The notes beneath the pieces were generated by a model. The model searched no databases. It had not been told where the DNA came from and was given only the letters and a program-made list of their open reading frames with translations. From Echinococcus granulosus (Eukaryota; Platyhelminthes; Cestoda; Cyclophyllidea; Taeniidae), in assembly GCF_000524195.1 (NCBI RefSeq), contig NW_020170384.1, positions 2,469,145 through 2,533,144 of the forward strand: 64,000 nucleotides of DNA. The letters are read 5' to 3'. The stretch's first letter is position 1. Each line of letters begins with the position of its first letter. A program made the translations under genes and the position numbers. Of the stretch, positions 1 to 11,144 are shown piece after piece.

Positions 1-1154
1 CTAGAGTCGCAGATTAAGAGTTATAAGCTTTCGATAGCCAAGCGATTATATTAACCCATGCAGTTTGCTTCCTTCACTTTCTTGAAAGAGGCATCATTTG
101 AACGTGTGTGGCTAATTGGGAAATCATTCGTGGAGTTTTGGAATTCAGTAGTTAGTGCTTGCTGTGTGAATATAGTGGCCATTTCCTCGAAGAAGCAACT
201 TAAAAAAACCGTTGACCCAGGTGAGACTTTTGGTTAATATGTTAAATGACAATGTCCACTGTACAATCCAACGGAGTCTCTCCCCTATTACATCCTGCCA
301 TGGGGTAGGAAAGCATTACTTAGGTATCCTCGATGCATATGCTTAGTGTACAACCTTTCTTTACGGAGGTTGCCTTCATTTTATCGCCTCGAGCTATAAC
401 TTATTAAGCTGGTGGTCGCAGCCCTTTCAAGCAGTTTAATAACAAGTCACTTTTCCCCGAGACAAACTCAGATAACCCAAACGTATTTTAGATGGTTTCG
501 AAGGTAAATCATTCCCCTCTTTTTAAAAGAATTGTGACCTCTTTTTTACCATCTCTTCCATTTGATCAGCATGCCTTGTCAATGGCATCTCTGAATAGCC
601 AATCTTTGTAGCGGAATGAACCTTCGACTCAACATAACTTTACACCTAATAGCTGTTTTTTTGTGGTTTGAAAATTAGCATCACAAAATGTTTTCCTGCT
701 CAGTAATTGGTGTTAATTCTTCTCTGATTTTAGATCTTTTTCCCTCCTTTCTCGCCTTAGTTACTACTGCTTGAGGTAGCGTTGCCTTCATTAAGGGACA
801 GGGTCTTGTTCACCGTTGCTGGTGCCATTATTTCCGACCTTAGAGAGTGGCTGTTTATTATAACTAAGGGCAATATGATGAGGACGGCTTTGTCCTGTGA
901 TTGTTTCCCTGGCCATTGTGGGACAATAAGTTAGCGCCCAGATCGACAAGATCTCTGAGGCGATTGGACGAATTTGGCCAGATTGCTAGCTGATATAAAG
1001 AGCTCTCCAAAATAAGATTTCTATCGAGTCCCAAGTCTGTATCCCGAAGGGTATACAGGTAGTAGTCAAATAGGCATTTGCAAGATCCTTTCATCCGCCA
1101 CCAGCAAGAGGTGGTTTTAAATGTGACGTACATACGCAGTTAGAAATTGGCGCT
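1..1154. other. No gene seen
   Basis: Both strands have frequent stops. A minus-strand ORF at 864-1133 resembles nothing that I know. Confidence 0.6.
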
Positions 1155-1399
1155 TTGCAATGTTTTACAGTCATAAAACCTGAAATGATGAAAGAAGTTC
1201 AAGAATTTGTGAGAGAAGATGCGTCCATCATATATGGTAATATAACTTACCCGTCCACAGCGGAACTGTCAAATCGACTAGACGGTGTTCGATACTCACT
1301 GACTGCTCTGAACACGACGGATTTAGGAAAGTCCAAAACCTCATTTATGCAGCCGAATCCCAAAAGGCCTACGAAGCAACCCATTTCCCCAAATTCTTC

Positions 1400-1680
1400 A
1401 TGAGTATCATCACTCTCGACCTCATAAATGGGTTTAACTTCGTTCTAAACTTCCGTTCAGCTGTGGCGAAAATTCACGCCTGGCTGTTAGATCGCTACCA
1501 AAAGCATCCAAAGCTGTACAGCCTTTGAGTCTAAAAACAATGCACAGAAGCATTTCAAAAGCTGAAACGTTGCTTTGGGGAACCAAATGTTATTGTCAGC
1601 AGCTGCATCAATGAACTGACGGAAAACAGTGACCAGAATGGGAGTCTACTCTTGTTGCAGAGCTTTTCTTACTCCTGACT
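1400..1680 (+). pseudogene. Possible BEL/Pao-type gag relic
   Basis: A broken frame reads KCTEAFQKLKRCFGEP-like residues (AFQKLKRCFGEPNVIVSSCI and a little more) after SAVAKIHAWLLDRYQKHPK. The pattern of a helix, then L-x-x-R-[FY]-G-x-P and an aliphatic helix, is typical of the gag of BEL/Pao elements. Several stops interrupt it. Recognition is weak. Confidence 0.3.
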
Positions 1681-2329
1681 ATTTCGATGATGATATTTTA
1701 GATATCATAAACCCAAATGGTCAGAGAATCGATGAAAATCTAATTGAAAAATAAATGACAACAAATTTTACTTGCACACATCAAATGGGATGAGGATGGC
1801 GACTACAATAGAGTGACAATTTTGACACTTCATCGTGCCAATAGCTCCAATGCAAAGGCAACAACCTTGAATAATGGCCTTCAGGGCCTTAAGTGTGTTT
1901 GGATCCGACTTGTGGTTGAGCTCCACCAGAGCGACTGAGGAGGCCTCATGTCAATGACAAGTTTGACCGGACCTTGTATGCCGAAAGACGTCGGAGCTAG
2001 CCCATTTATCAACTCGTCATAACACGGAGCTCTCCAAAGAAGTTTTTCATAACTCAAAGCGATTCTGTGTAATTTTATTGAGGCTCAAGTACTACCCAAC
2101 GTAAAACTCGCCTTGAGGCTGGATTATTCGTACAATATTTGGCCTTACAAATCCTTCTCCTGTTTAACTGACTCATTTTAAAATTTCGAAACTTATAATT
2201 ACCTTTATTATTGTGTAATTTTTCGGTGCTATGGCATGAAAATTAGTAATGACATATTGATTAGCATAGAAATCAACGACATCTGGGACGGGATGGAATG
2301 ATTTGAGCCTCCTTTTGCAAGAAACTCTG

Positions 2330-2480
2330 GCTCCCAGAGACTTCCCCGAAGACGAAGGAAGACACCATGCTCGGGCATAATCGGCATTACCGGCTTATGG
2401 AAGAGAGAGAGGGAGGCAATGGCCTGACCTCCTAGCCATGCCATCCTACCGGTGTACAATGATAGAGTAAACGAGCAACC
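2330..2480 (+). repeat. Dispersed repeat A, forward copy
   Basis: Shares the core gaagacgaaggaagac, atgctcggg and ggtgtacaatg with the copies near 42.7, 44.0, 45.0 and 50.2 kb. Confidence 0.6.
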
Positions 2481-3061
2481 AGAGCATTACAAAGCACTTC
2501 GTTTTTCATTTTATTCTGTCCACAAGATAAAATTCACATTTTGAGAAAGGTCACGGTATGAAGTGATCTTGGTGGACAACACTCCCCGCGACTATTGCGT
2601 CACTTTGTAAGCGATTCAATTTTTCGAGCAAAAGCGGCCACTGCAACTGAGTGGGGAACTCGCCTTTTAAAGCTACGCTACTCAAGGCTTAAAAATCTTT
2701 CAACAGGTTGCATTTTGCATTTATTTCCTTTCAACCTTAAGCAATTTATTTCCTACTCGATGTGGTGCATTCATTTTTCATGAGCGGATAGAGAATACGT
2801 GGCGCATGTTTGAGCCGCGTGGTTTGAGCTCCAAAATCATAACAAAAAAGTAAAGCGGAAAGTGAGTCTTTTTAAAAGTGTTTACAGCCTGTTGCATTTT
2901 GTGTAAAGTAATAACCTTTCCATCGCGACCAGATTCGATGACTTTAAATGAACTTTGTCATGTGTGCAGCGGCGACTTCATCGGATCCGGGGAGACAAAA
3001 TACTAAGTTAACACACCCTGCAATGCCTGAACAGCCCATTTAACTATGCTTTTGACTGCAT

Positions 3062-3145
3062 GGGCACTTAAGTCCCCACAGACTGTAGTTCAGCTGGCCG
3101 GTTGGGCCTCCGGACCACGACAGGAGCCTCTCAGCCCTTCTTTAA
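3062..3145 (-). repeat. Dispersed repeat A, partial reverse copy
   Basis: gggcacttaagtccc, ggcctccgga and cagcccttct match the reverse complement of the family. A shorter trace lies at 3965-4010. Confidence 0.45.
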
Positions 3146-6100
3146 GTTAGTATTATATTTTCTGTCCTACCAATGTTACTCATGAAGTTGAAAAAGAAGT
3201 GGGATGCTTCATCGGTGGTAGTGGCAGGCGGAAACCAAATCCGATTCCAAAAGACAATATCCTTGATTTCTATTGCTGAATACGAAACCATAACGTGACG
3301 GTTAAGGATATATGCTGTGGATGGAAGAACAGAACGAATGAAAATGTTCTGCGGAGATGCCCATTGACAAATGAAGCGATATTAGCCCAAAATCAGCTGG
3401 TAAGGTTCGTTGAGGAGGTGTCTACTTCGCCTGTTTGAAAGTGGGCGTGAAATATACACGCGGTACCTCCTCCACCGCTGCTTTACCAGCTGGGCAGAAC
3501 CCAAATAGGTGGATATGGCTGGGCAGCACTGAAGTCAGAACAGGAATGCTTGGAGGAATAGACAGGAATCCTTACCCCTACCAGACCATTTTACACACCC
3601 TCCATTACTAAATGACGATGCTTTGAGGCAATGATTAGCACATCTCCCCTTCCTCCAATACGGTTCCCAACCGAGGTGAAACTCCGGGTGCAGCAGAACC
3701 GCCATCGCTCTCAGGTATCCTACCAGTTGTACACGAATTCGGTGACTGCGGTGATTGTTTTGTGGGCCTTTTTGCTTTAAAGCACCGACCACATTGTGAT
3801 GGCCGATGTGGAAGCTTCAAAATTTGTTTGTTTACCTCTTTGTTTGGTTATGAGGGCAATTGAGTCTCAGCATGTTGTATTTTTGCTAGCCAGCATGTTA
3901 GTGTCCCCTCAGTAGTACATTTTCAGCCATACTACTAGGACTTCAAACCACTTCAGAAAAGTCTCGGAACTCAAAACCAGTGGCCTCCCAGCCCTCCTGT
4001 TCTTTATGCTACCTTGGCTTATTATAGCTTTGGAGAAGGGTCAGGACAATGAAAAGTGATTTTGTAATCGAGTTTGCTATTAACGATGCAAATCAATTCT
4101 TTTTTGTTAAAACTTGTCAGAAAAACTTTAAAGCAGCAATTTAACAAAGAATCAGCCATGGCTTGGCAAATTCTATGCAAGGCTAACTGTTAGATGTGGA
4201 ACACCTAAATATGCCCCAACTTTAAAAAGGTTATACAAATACTTAAATTGGTAGAAATTACTCACTTGAATATTTGTAGCCAATCTAATGGCCCACGAGC
4301 ATAAACGAAAAGGTGGAGATACAGATCAGCTGCCCCAAGAGGTCTCGTAATGTGAATCGTTTTCCTAGCACTTGCATAATTTATTTTGGTATTAAAGGAC
4401 ACACAAGGGACAGCGAATAGAACCTTTTGTAGTTTGTGGGTGAATGTATTTGGGTAAAAACCAATCCTTAAGGGACTCTCATACTTGGATTTGAATTGCT
4501 CTCGAGGGTAGGCAGTTGTTTATGAATGGAATGAATGCTTATCGGCATCTTCTTAGGGAGTGAATGATCAGATATGGCGATTTGTCTCGAGTATTCTGAG
4601 CACAACCACTAATCCAGTTTCACTTCCTTGAACACACTTTTGTTCACTTTGCCATTTTCATAAATTCTCAAGCATTAGAGGAGGAACAACAGTGGCCTGC
4701 CAATAGAGCTGCTCTACTGTATAATCTTCAGCTATTCCCAAATGCGGTGGACTTCAAGAAATTAGCACAGACCTTAGTTGTTCGTGGGATTCCTTGAAAT
4801 ATCGACGAGGTCTGAGTGGGAAAGGAAAAGGAGACGTGGAATCTTAGTGGAGCACGATGAGGGTTAGATGCAGCAGCATCTTGGATGTGCTTGTTGAATT
4901 GACGCAAAAATTTCATCTGGGATCAAATTAGTGGAACAAGCTTCAAAACAAAGGAGAACTTCGCCACCCTCAAATAGTTTGGACTGGGATAAATCCACAG
5001 AGGATTCTCATAATTGGAATCAAATTGCCCTTGAGAGTAAGCAGCTGCTATAAAAAGGAGGAATTAGTGCTTACCCACGGGAGGTTTTAAAATTGCTGAA
5101 CCGAAGTCGAGGAGACTTGCTAGTAGAGGCGTGGCTAGCAGTGCGCGTAGCTGCCGAGTTGCATAGCACCTGTCATCTCCCATTGTAAGCATCAAAGACT
5201 GTGGCTCGGGGGCTGTGGAGAATCAATCACGAAGAGGTCCCAACCGCTGTAGTTTAGTTAAGTTGCAGTCATAATATAGCTTGCTACTATCAGTCGTTTA
5301 TCCCTTAATTCCTCAAATTCCTTCGAACCTTAGTAATTTTTGTACTATGGATTGTTGTGGACCAAATGGACAACGGAAGGCAAGTTCCTCCTTTTTATAC
5401 CAATAAAATGATTTGTCAACAAAAAATGAGTCTTTTCTTTTAAATATAGCTTCACGAAGATGATCTCATAAGATGGACGGCGTGTGGTATACTTTTTGAT
5501 GGACCCACGATTACCGAGTTTGAGTGAAGCAGTAACGTTTTGGACCTTAGCTTCTTTTCCCCAAAAGTAACTGACATACCGGTTGTACGAGCAACTCGTT
5601 TTTCAAGTGGTTTGCTACGTGCAATGGTACCCCCGTAGTTCGGCCACGAGATTATCATAAATGCCTTATGCATCGGCATCGTAGCAGACGGTTCTCCACG
5701 GACGTTCGGAAAGCAACGATCACATCAATCTTGATGACATTGAAACAAGCCCAGCATACTGGTGGAATTTTGTATCTGATGTCCGGTAGCCAATACAGCA
5801 CATAGAATAACAATAATACGGAGCTATGCAGCCGCTTTCTGACTACCCTTCTGAGGAAGTACTAATAGTACGCTTTCGGGTAAAAGTTTGCTACCCTTAT
5901 ACAGGTCTAGGCTGAAACAATGGAACACTGTATATTACTACTGATATCACCAAAGCTTTGAGCGCTTTAATCGCCTTGGTACTGGAGCCAACACGTGAAT
6001 GAAAATGGTAGAGCATTTGCCAGTTTATCTAAATAGAAAAGTATTTCTGTTAGACTAAAGAAAGCCTGCGAATTGACTAAAGTTAGATGTGTCTCCTTCA

Positions 6101-6315
6101 AGTTCTTGTAAAATTAGTCAAAACCGCACGACATCTGCTGCACTTCGGTAGTTCTTCGGTCCCTAGTATGCGGAGGGGTGAGTTATGCATTAATTTTATT
6201 GCCAAAGGTAGCTACTCAAACACGCATAAGCCCACAAGAGTACGAACTTCAGTTGGATTTGTGCATTTTATGATAATGGAATGCACAAATGACTCCCTAC
6301 GAGTAGTTTAAGTGA
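3146..6315. other. No intact gene; repeat debris
   Basis: Short ORFs only. One stretch near 5450-5690 has protein-like composition on the plus strand, broken by stops, and may be an old element. Confidence 0.5.
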
Positions 6316-6400
6316 GCTGGAAATGCGTCCAAGAGTTAGGCGCATGACTAAGCTGTCATGGTGTTGGTGACACCGAGAGGTCGAGTCCCCTGTTGACAAC
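6316..6400 (+). repeat. tRNA-like segment, possible SINE head
   Basis: A box-A-like stretch at 6335-6353 (ttaggcgcatgactaagc) and a box-B-like ggtcgagtccc at 6379-6389 are about 44 nt apart. The middle reads ctgtcat, like a GTC (Asp) anticodon loop. Acceptor stems do not pair well, so this is a tRNA-derived repeat or degenerate tRNA, not a working gene. Confidence 0.35.
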
Positions 6401-9400
6401 TTGTCCATAGTTCACCAGAGGTCAGGATAGTAGGCTAGTCTGATTGTCATACTAAAGAGAAACACAAAACATCATCCCACTTCATATGGTAATGCCATCA
6501 AGAGTTAGCTTAACCTAACAGCTCCTGCGGCTTAATGAAAACTAGGTTGACAGGCATAAGGACTCTTGGTCTTGGAGACGGGGCTGATTTTTGTATTTCA
6601 CTCTTCACCTTGACTTAGACAATTCGACCCATCCAAAAAGGCGGTTGACTTCCAATAGCAGTGGCCGCATAGCGGATATCGTAATGCAGCACTCTCCACT
6701 CCCCAATTCATCACAGGAATTATCAAATAACTAAGTGACGTTTAATGTCAAGATTTGGAAATTTTACCATTTTTATCTAATTACCATCCACATGAGACAT
6801 GTAATTTAAACAATGTTGATATATCGCTGCAAAGTCGGTTGCCAGCGTTGGAAAGTTCAACTATGGAAGGCTTCCAGCATAAATGACTTGACGCCTATTC
6901 CGTAATGGATTGGAAGCAAAATATTCAGACGTGGATGATGTCTTTTTACATCGAAGAGTAGGCAATCACGCAATGCCTGTCAGCCGTATATATTGGGAGA
7001 CATTCAAAACAAAGATTTGGTGGGGTAAAATCAGATTCAATACCTTTCTGATACAAATTAGGAAATGGAAAAAGCAACTTCATACCGGATGCGTGCTGCC
7101 GCATTTTTGAATGCTTCTATTTAGTCCTGATTGAACATGCTCCGTAACCTCTGCACTGAACCGCAAATGTGATAAGCTTACCAATCAGCGCCCATTGGAC
7201 AAATGGACCACTTGAAGCCCCCATATTGATACATCCTAGGTTTCCCTGTCTTGAGAAGTCGGACATCCGTTCCTACCACCTGCACTGCTCACATGTGTTA
7301 TATTCTTGACTGCCAAGTAGATTTTCATTTTCACTACTCCTCCTGACGATCGCAGAACAGAACACAAACTGTTTCAACTGCAGTTAAACCAAGCTGAGTC
7401 TTTAGTTGCCACGGTTTTTTGTCCAACATCCCGGTTCCCCAGTACACCGTCTCCATTATCTACGTGTTAACAGCCTCCGTGTGTCGCCATGGCAACCACG
7501 AAGATTAGATGCATCCATCTCACAACACAACTTACGCACCGGGACTCAAAATATGTGCACAATGGCCCACATATTACAACACTTTTGGGGCTCTTTTGCA
7601 TACTTTATCTCAGTTTCCGTCCCACTATGCAAACCAAGAAAGAACAGCTTTGCATGTTTTGCCAACGGCCGTGTTTCGTATATTTCAATGGTGAAAAAAA
7701 AACGCTGTGCAAATGGAACAGCAGGGGAGATAATAGTGCTTAGTTATGGTGGGAGGGATTTCAAAAACCCTTTTCAAGGTATGAGCCCAGGTTTCTGGTG
7801 GACTGGGGCTTTCTGATTGTCGGTGTCACTTCGAATTTTCCTCCGATGGTGGAGACGGATGCCAGGCTTCCTGCAAGGCACACAAACACGCCTAGTCAAT
7901 CCCCCTGCAGTGACAAGGTATTACGGACAATAAGCAACAGGCGACTTCATGAGCAGATGATACCGATGACAGCCCAACCGGAAAGGCTTCTCACATTTTA
8001 ACCCGAATTTCACAACACTCCAGTGGTTCTATAACAAAGTTGTTGTAGAGCATGGCAGTTTGCTTGGAGTCACCGTCATGTCACTGCACTCGGTAATTCC
8101 ATTTAATGAGAGTCCAAGGTAAAATTTGGCTAAACAAAACCAGGAATCGGATCCGTTTAAATATTTATCAATTCGAAGTTACAAATGCAGATTAAATTCC
8201 GTACAAACTTTAGTAACAACTATTGCCCTTAGTTGTTCTTTCTGATAGCAATAAAACCGAACGAAGCAATGCCATAAACATCACCAAAAACTTACTCTTG
8301 TGAACCGCTAGAGGGATATCTTGATTGCAAAAAAAAGAACACAGCATTTGGCTTTAATTTTGAGTACAATCACGACTTAGATCTGGCAAAAAAAGTGCCC
8401 ACAAGGCCAAAAGTATGAGAAACAGTGTACTTACGATTCCGAGGTAGCATCGAGGAGACATCGTAGGCTAAAGAAGAAATAAGATTATTCAAATTCTCAA
8501 ATGGCCAACTTAAGCGTACTGCACGATACCTAATTCTACAATGAGTTGATGCTTAAAACAGCCACCCATTCAACAATGACAGGCTTAAGTGGAGAGTGCA
8601 GTGTTCCGTGGAAAATAAAGTTTTACTCCCGCAATTACCGTTTCCAACATCTAGAACCTGCCCTCTTCCCCTACTTTATGGATAAGGACTCAAAACATAG
8701 TCATCACACCCTAAGATAGCGTGCTGTCCTCCTGTAATAGAATAAGGCGGCAAAAATTACTCCCACTCGCTCTCCGCAATGACTTCTTTTAACTCTTAGC
8801 CAATGGCACGGGTATGCGTCGGTCAATCTGTATAGCGACACTTATTGTGGTCTCCACCATTTTCCTGATGGGTGCGATTGGGCTGGTTGGCTCTACAAAC
8901 AGAGTTTGTAGCTCAGTTACGAAAGCTGCAGAAGCTTCTTATCAAACGTGTGCAACATTTGGAAGTGTGATTACAGAACGTGACTCTTAAAAGAAATGGT
9001 TTTAAGAGAATTTGGTTCTGGTGAAAAACCACTTAAAGATGGATAGATCTGACTCAAAGAGACCTCTTATGTTTACCAATAAGGGATTTTACAAGTGGCT
9101 TTCAAAACATTAATTGGGGATCGACGTGGCAAGGGAAAAACTCAATCACATTTGACGTGAATGGCAAAAAAATTCGTCTATAAGTATACCGAGTTGGAAG
9201 GAAAAATTGTAAATAGAAGCTGGGTAAATGGATGCCGCTTCCATGTACCAGTAACAAGTGACATAATAGGCTTCAATGACCACTCACTTCGCAGTATTCA
9301 AGAAAATGACATTAATGAAAGGTTATTTGCTGACTAGTAATTGGCAATAGCTTTTATGATGCAACGGCAGTTAAAAGGACGTTACTAGTTGTCCCCTGTG

Positions 9401-9978
9401 AATCCACTCAATACCCCTACCTTCTCCACCCTTCCAAGGAATACACCACTACAACCCGTAAAACTGTGCTTTCCTTACTTAAGTGTGCGGTCAACTGCAG
9501 AGGAGATTATTTGCTAGCTGAAGGCTACCCTACACGACGCGATACAATTCGAAGTTACGAGTGGAAAATCTCGTCTCTCGCAATGGTCAGGACTAGTCGG
9601 TTGGAAGAGGTGTATTCATCCATAGCAATGTGAGAAATCAACACTCATACCGCAAATCTGGGTGCTGAAAAGATGAGAAGATGATGCCCTACCCTCTACA
9701 CTCTCCCATCATATTTACTCCAAGTGATGATTATCACATATTTTGGCACTCGCATTGCCACTAGCCAATTTGACAGTTGAAAAATAGGGATGAGACTGAA
9801 ACGGAGGTGACCAGGTCCAGGTTTATGGTTCCCCAGATAAAACCTATCAAAAATGTAGAATCTGCCATCTTATGTCTTATAAGCAAGCAATCACACATTC
9901 CAGTTGTGCTTAGTTCTGTAAAGGAAGTACTATAGGAGGCTTCCTGCAATTGTCTGCTTCTTATCATAAACAACTAAA
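6401..9978. other. No intact gene seen
   Basis: The longest ORF is 136 codons at 7406-7816, where all three plus-strand frames stay open for a while. Composition is repeat-like and none of the frames is recognisable. Confidence 0.5.
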
Positions 9979-10078
9979 NNNNNNNNNNNNNNNNNNNNNN
10001 NNNNNNNNNNNNNNNNNNNNNNNNNNNNNNNNNNNNNNNNNNNNNNNNNNNNNNNNNNNNNNNNNNNNNNNNNNNNNN
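9979..10078. other. Assembly gap (100 N)
   Basis: Exactly 100 N, a standard placeholder for a gap of unknown size; it lies 0.5 kb past the DUF389 stop codon. Confidence 0.97.
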
Positions 10079-10307
10079 CTGCATTATTCTGCCACTTTAA
10101 GGTGGTACAGGGAAACATCGACGGACAAAAAGTGGGGTAACTGTAAGTCTTACATTTGATTCTATAAAGAATCATGGAGTCAACGTACAACCGATTTTAA
10201 GAGAGAAAGTACTAAATGAGCAAATATGATGATTTTGGGATGGTACAGAAGAGGCGTTGTAAATCGAGAAGTAAGGTAACTTCAATCCTCAGACTATCTG
10301 CTATTAT

Positions 10308-10313
10308 TTTATT
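10308..10313 (-). promoter_or_regulatory. Candidate poly(A) signal of the DUF389 gene
   Basis: AATAAA on the minus strand, 259 nt past the stop codon. It is the nearest canonical hexamer that I see. Confidence 0.45.
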
Positions 10314-10571
10314 AATTTTACTTATCTTGACAATTTAAAGAAAAGAGCTGACTTCCACTTAAAAGGAGCAGATCTGATTGCAAAATACTGGGGTGTTAAT
10401 GATTTTGCACAGGCTAAAGAGAAAAGAAGTTTGTTTAAATCCTAGAACTGTATACTAGTTTCATCAAATGATGGCAGTGATTGATTCTATGAATATACAA
10501 AGCTTTAAAATGCAACTAATTTTGTTTCAAGAGGGGCATGACTGATTTGGCAATTTAGGAAACCCGGTGAA

Positions 10572-11144
10572 TTAAAACCTACCACTTCGTGAAATCTGCT
10601 GATGTTGTTTTTGCTGCAAATGCCGATGCGATGTTGCAGCATTGCCGCCACTATTGGATGGGGGCGCCTCTCCAAGTAGCTCGCTAGCATCAGATTCAAT
10701 GGAGGACACGCGAGAGAGAACAGGCTTGAGGCCAAAAACGCTGGCTGAGGGTTCACGCATTGAAACCTCACCCGCGATCGCATCCTCAGGGGTCCGCCGA
10801 GGCGGCCACTGCGACGTACCTCGCTCCATCTCCGATTCCACCTCCGGCACTGGCATAGGCGGTGGTGGGTGTGGCGACGAGAAACGTCGATTTAACAAGT
10901 TCTGCCAGAACCCAGTGCGTACTTGACGTTGATTCTGTTGGTACGTAAAGCGCATGGGAGGAGGAGGCGGATGAGGTTGAGGTGATGCAGCCCCCTCAGG
11001 GTCTGTGCTTGCAGGCGGTGTAAGCGATTGAGGACGTGGTTGTTCTAAGGCCTCTTCGTGGTCTCCATTTTCAGTGGTTCCGATCTGCCTAAGGCGCCGA
11101 GGTAGATACGAACCGAGAGCTTCAGATCTGCCTGCTGTCGGGTT
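10572..11144 (-). CDS. DUF389 gene terminal exon 16 (residues 533-722 and stop)
   Basis: Acceptor cttcgtag, then 190 codons and TAA. The tail is low-complexity: polyproline PHPPPPP and SSPHPPPPMPVP, acidic and Ser-rich patches (LSRVSSIESDASELLGE) and a His/Gln-rich end. It is probably disordered and may carry SH3/WW-type proline ligands. Confidence 0.85.
   Translation of the reverse strand, partial: NPTAGRSEALGSYLPRRLRQIGTTENGDHEEALEQPRPQSLTPPASTDPEGAASPQPHPPPPPMRFTYQQNQRQVRTGFWQNLLNRRFSSPHPPPPMPVPEVESEMERGTSQWPPRRTPEDAIAGEVSMREPSASVFGLKPVLSRVSSIESDASELLGEAPPSNSGGNAATSHRHLQQKQHQQISRSGRF

Noticed and set aside
9930..10190. Open frames across the N run at 9979-10078
   Set aside because: They are open only because N codons contain no stops; an artefact of the gap. 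The same holds for 37351-37608.
10642..10926. Plus-strand 94-codon ORF
   Set aside because: Antisense to DUF389 exon 16, opened by the GC-rich coding sequence; the minus-strand frame is joined in phase to the other exons.
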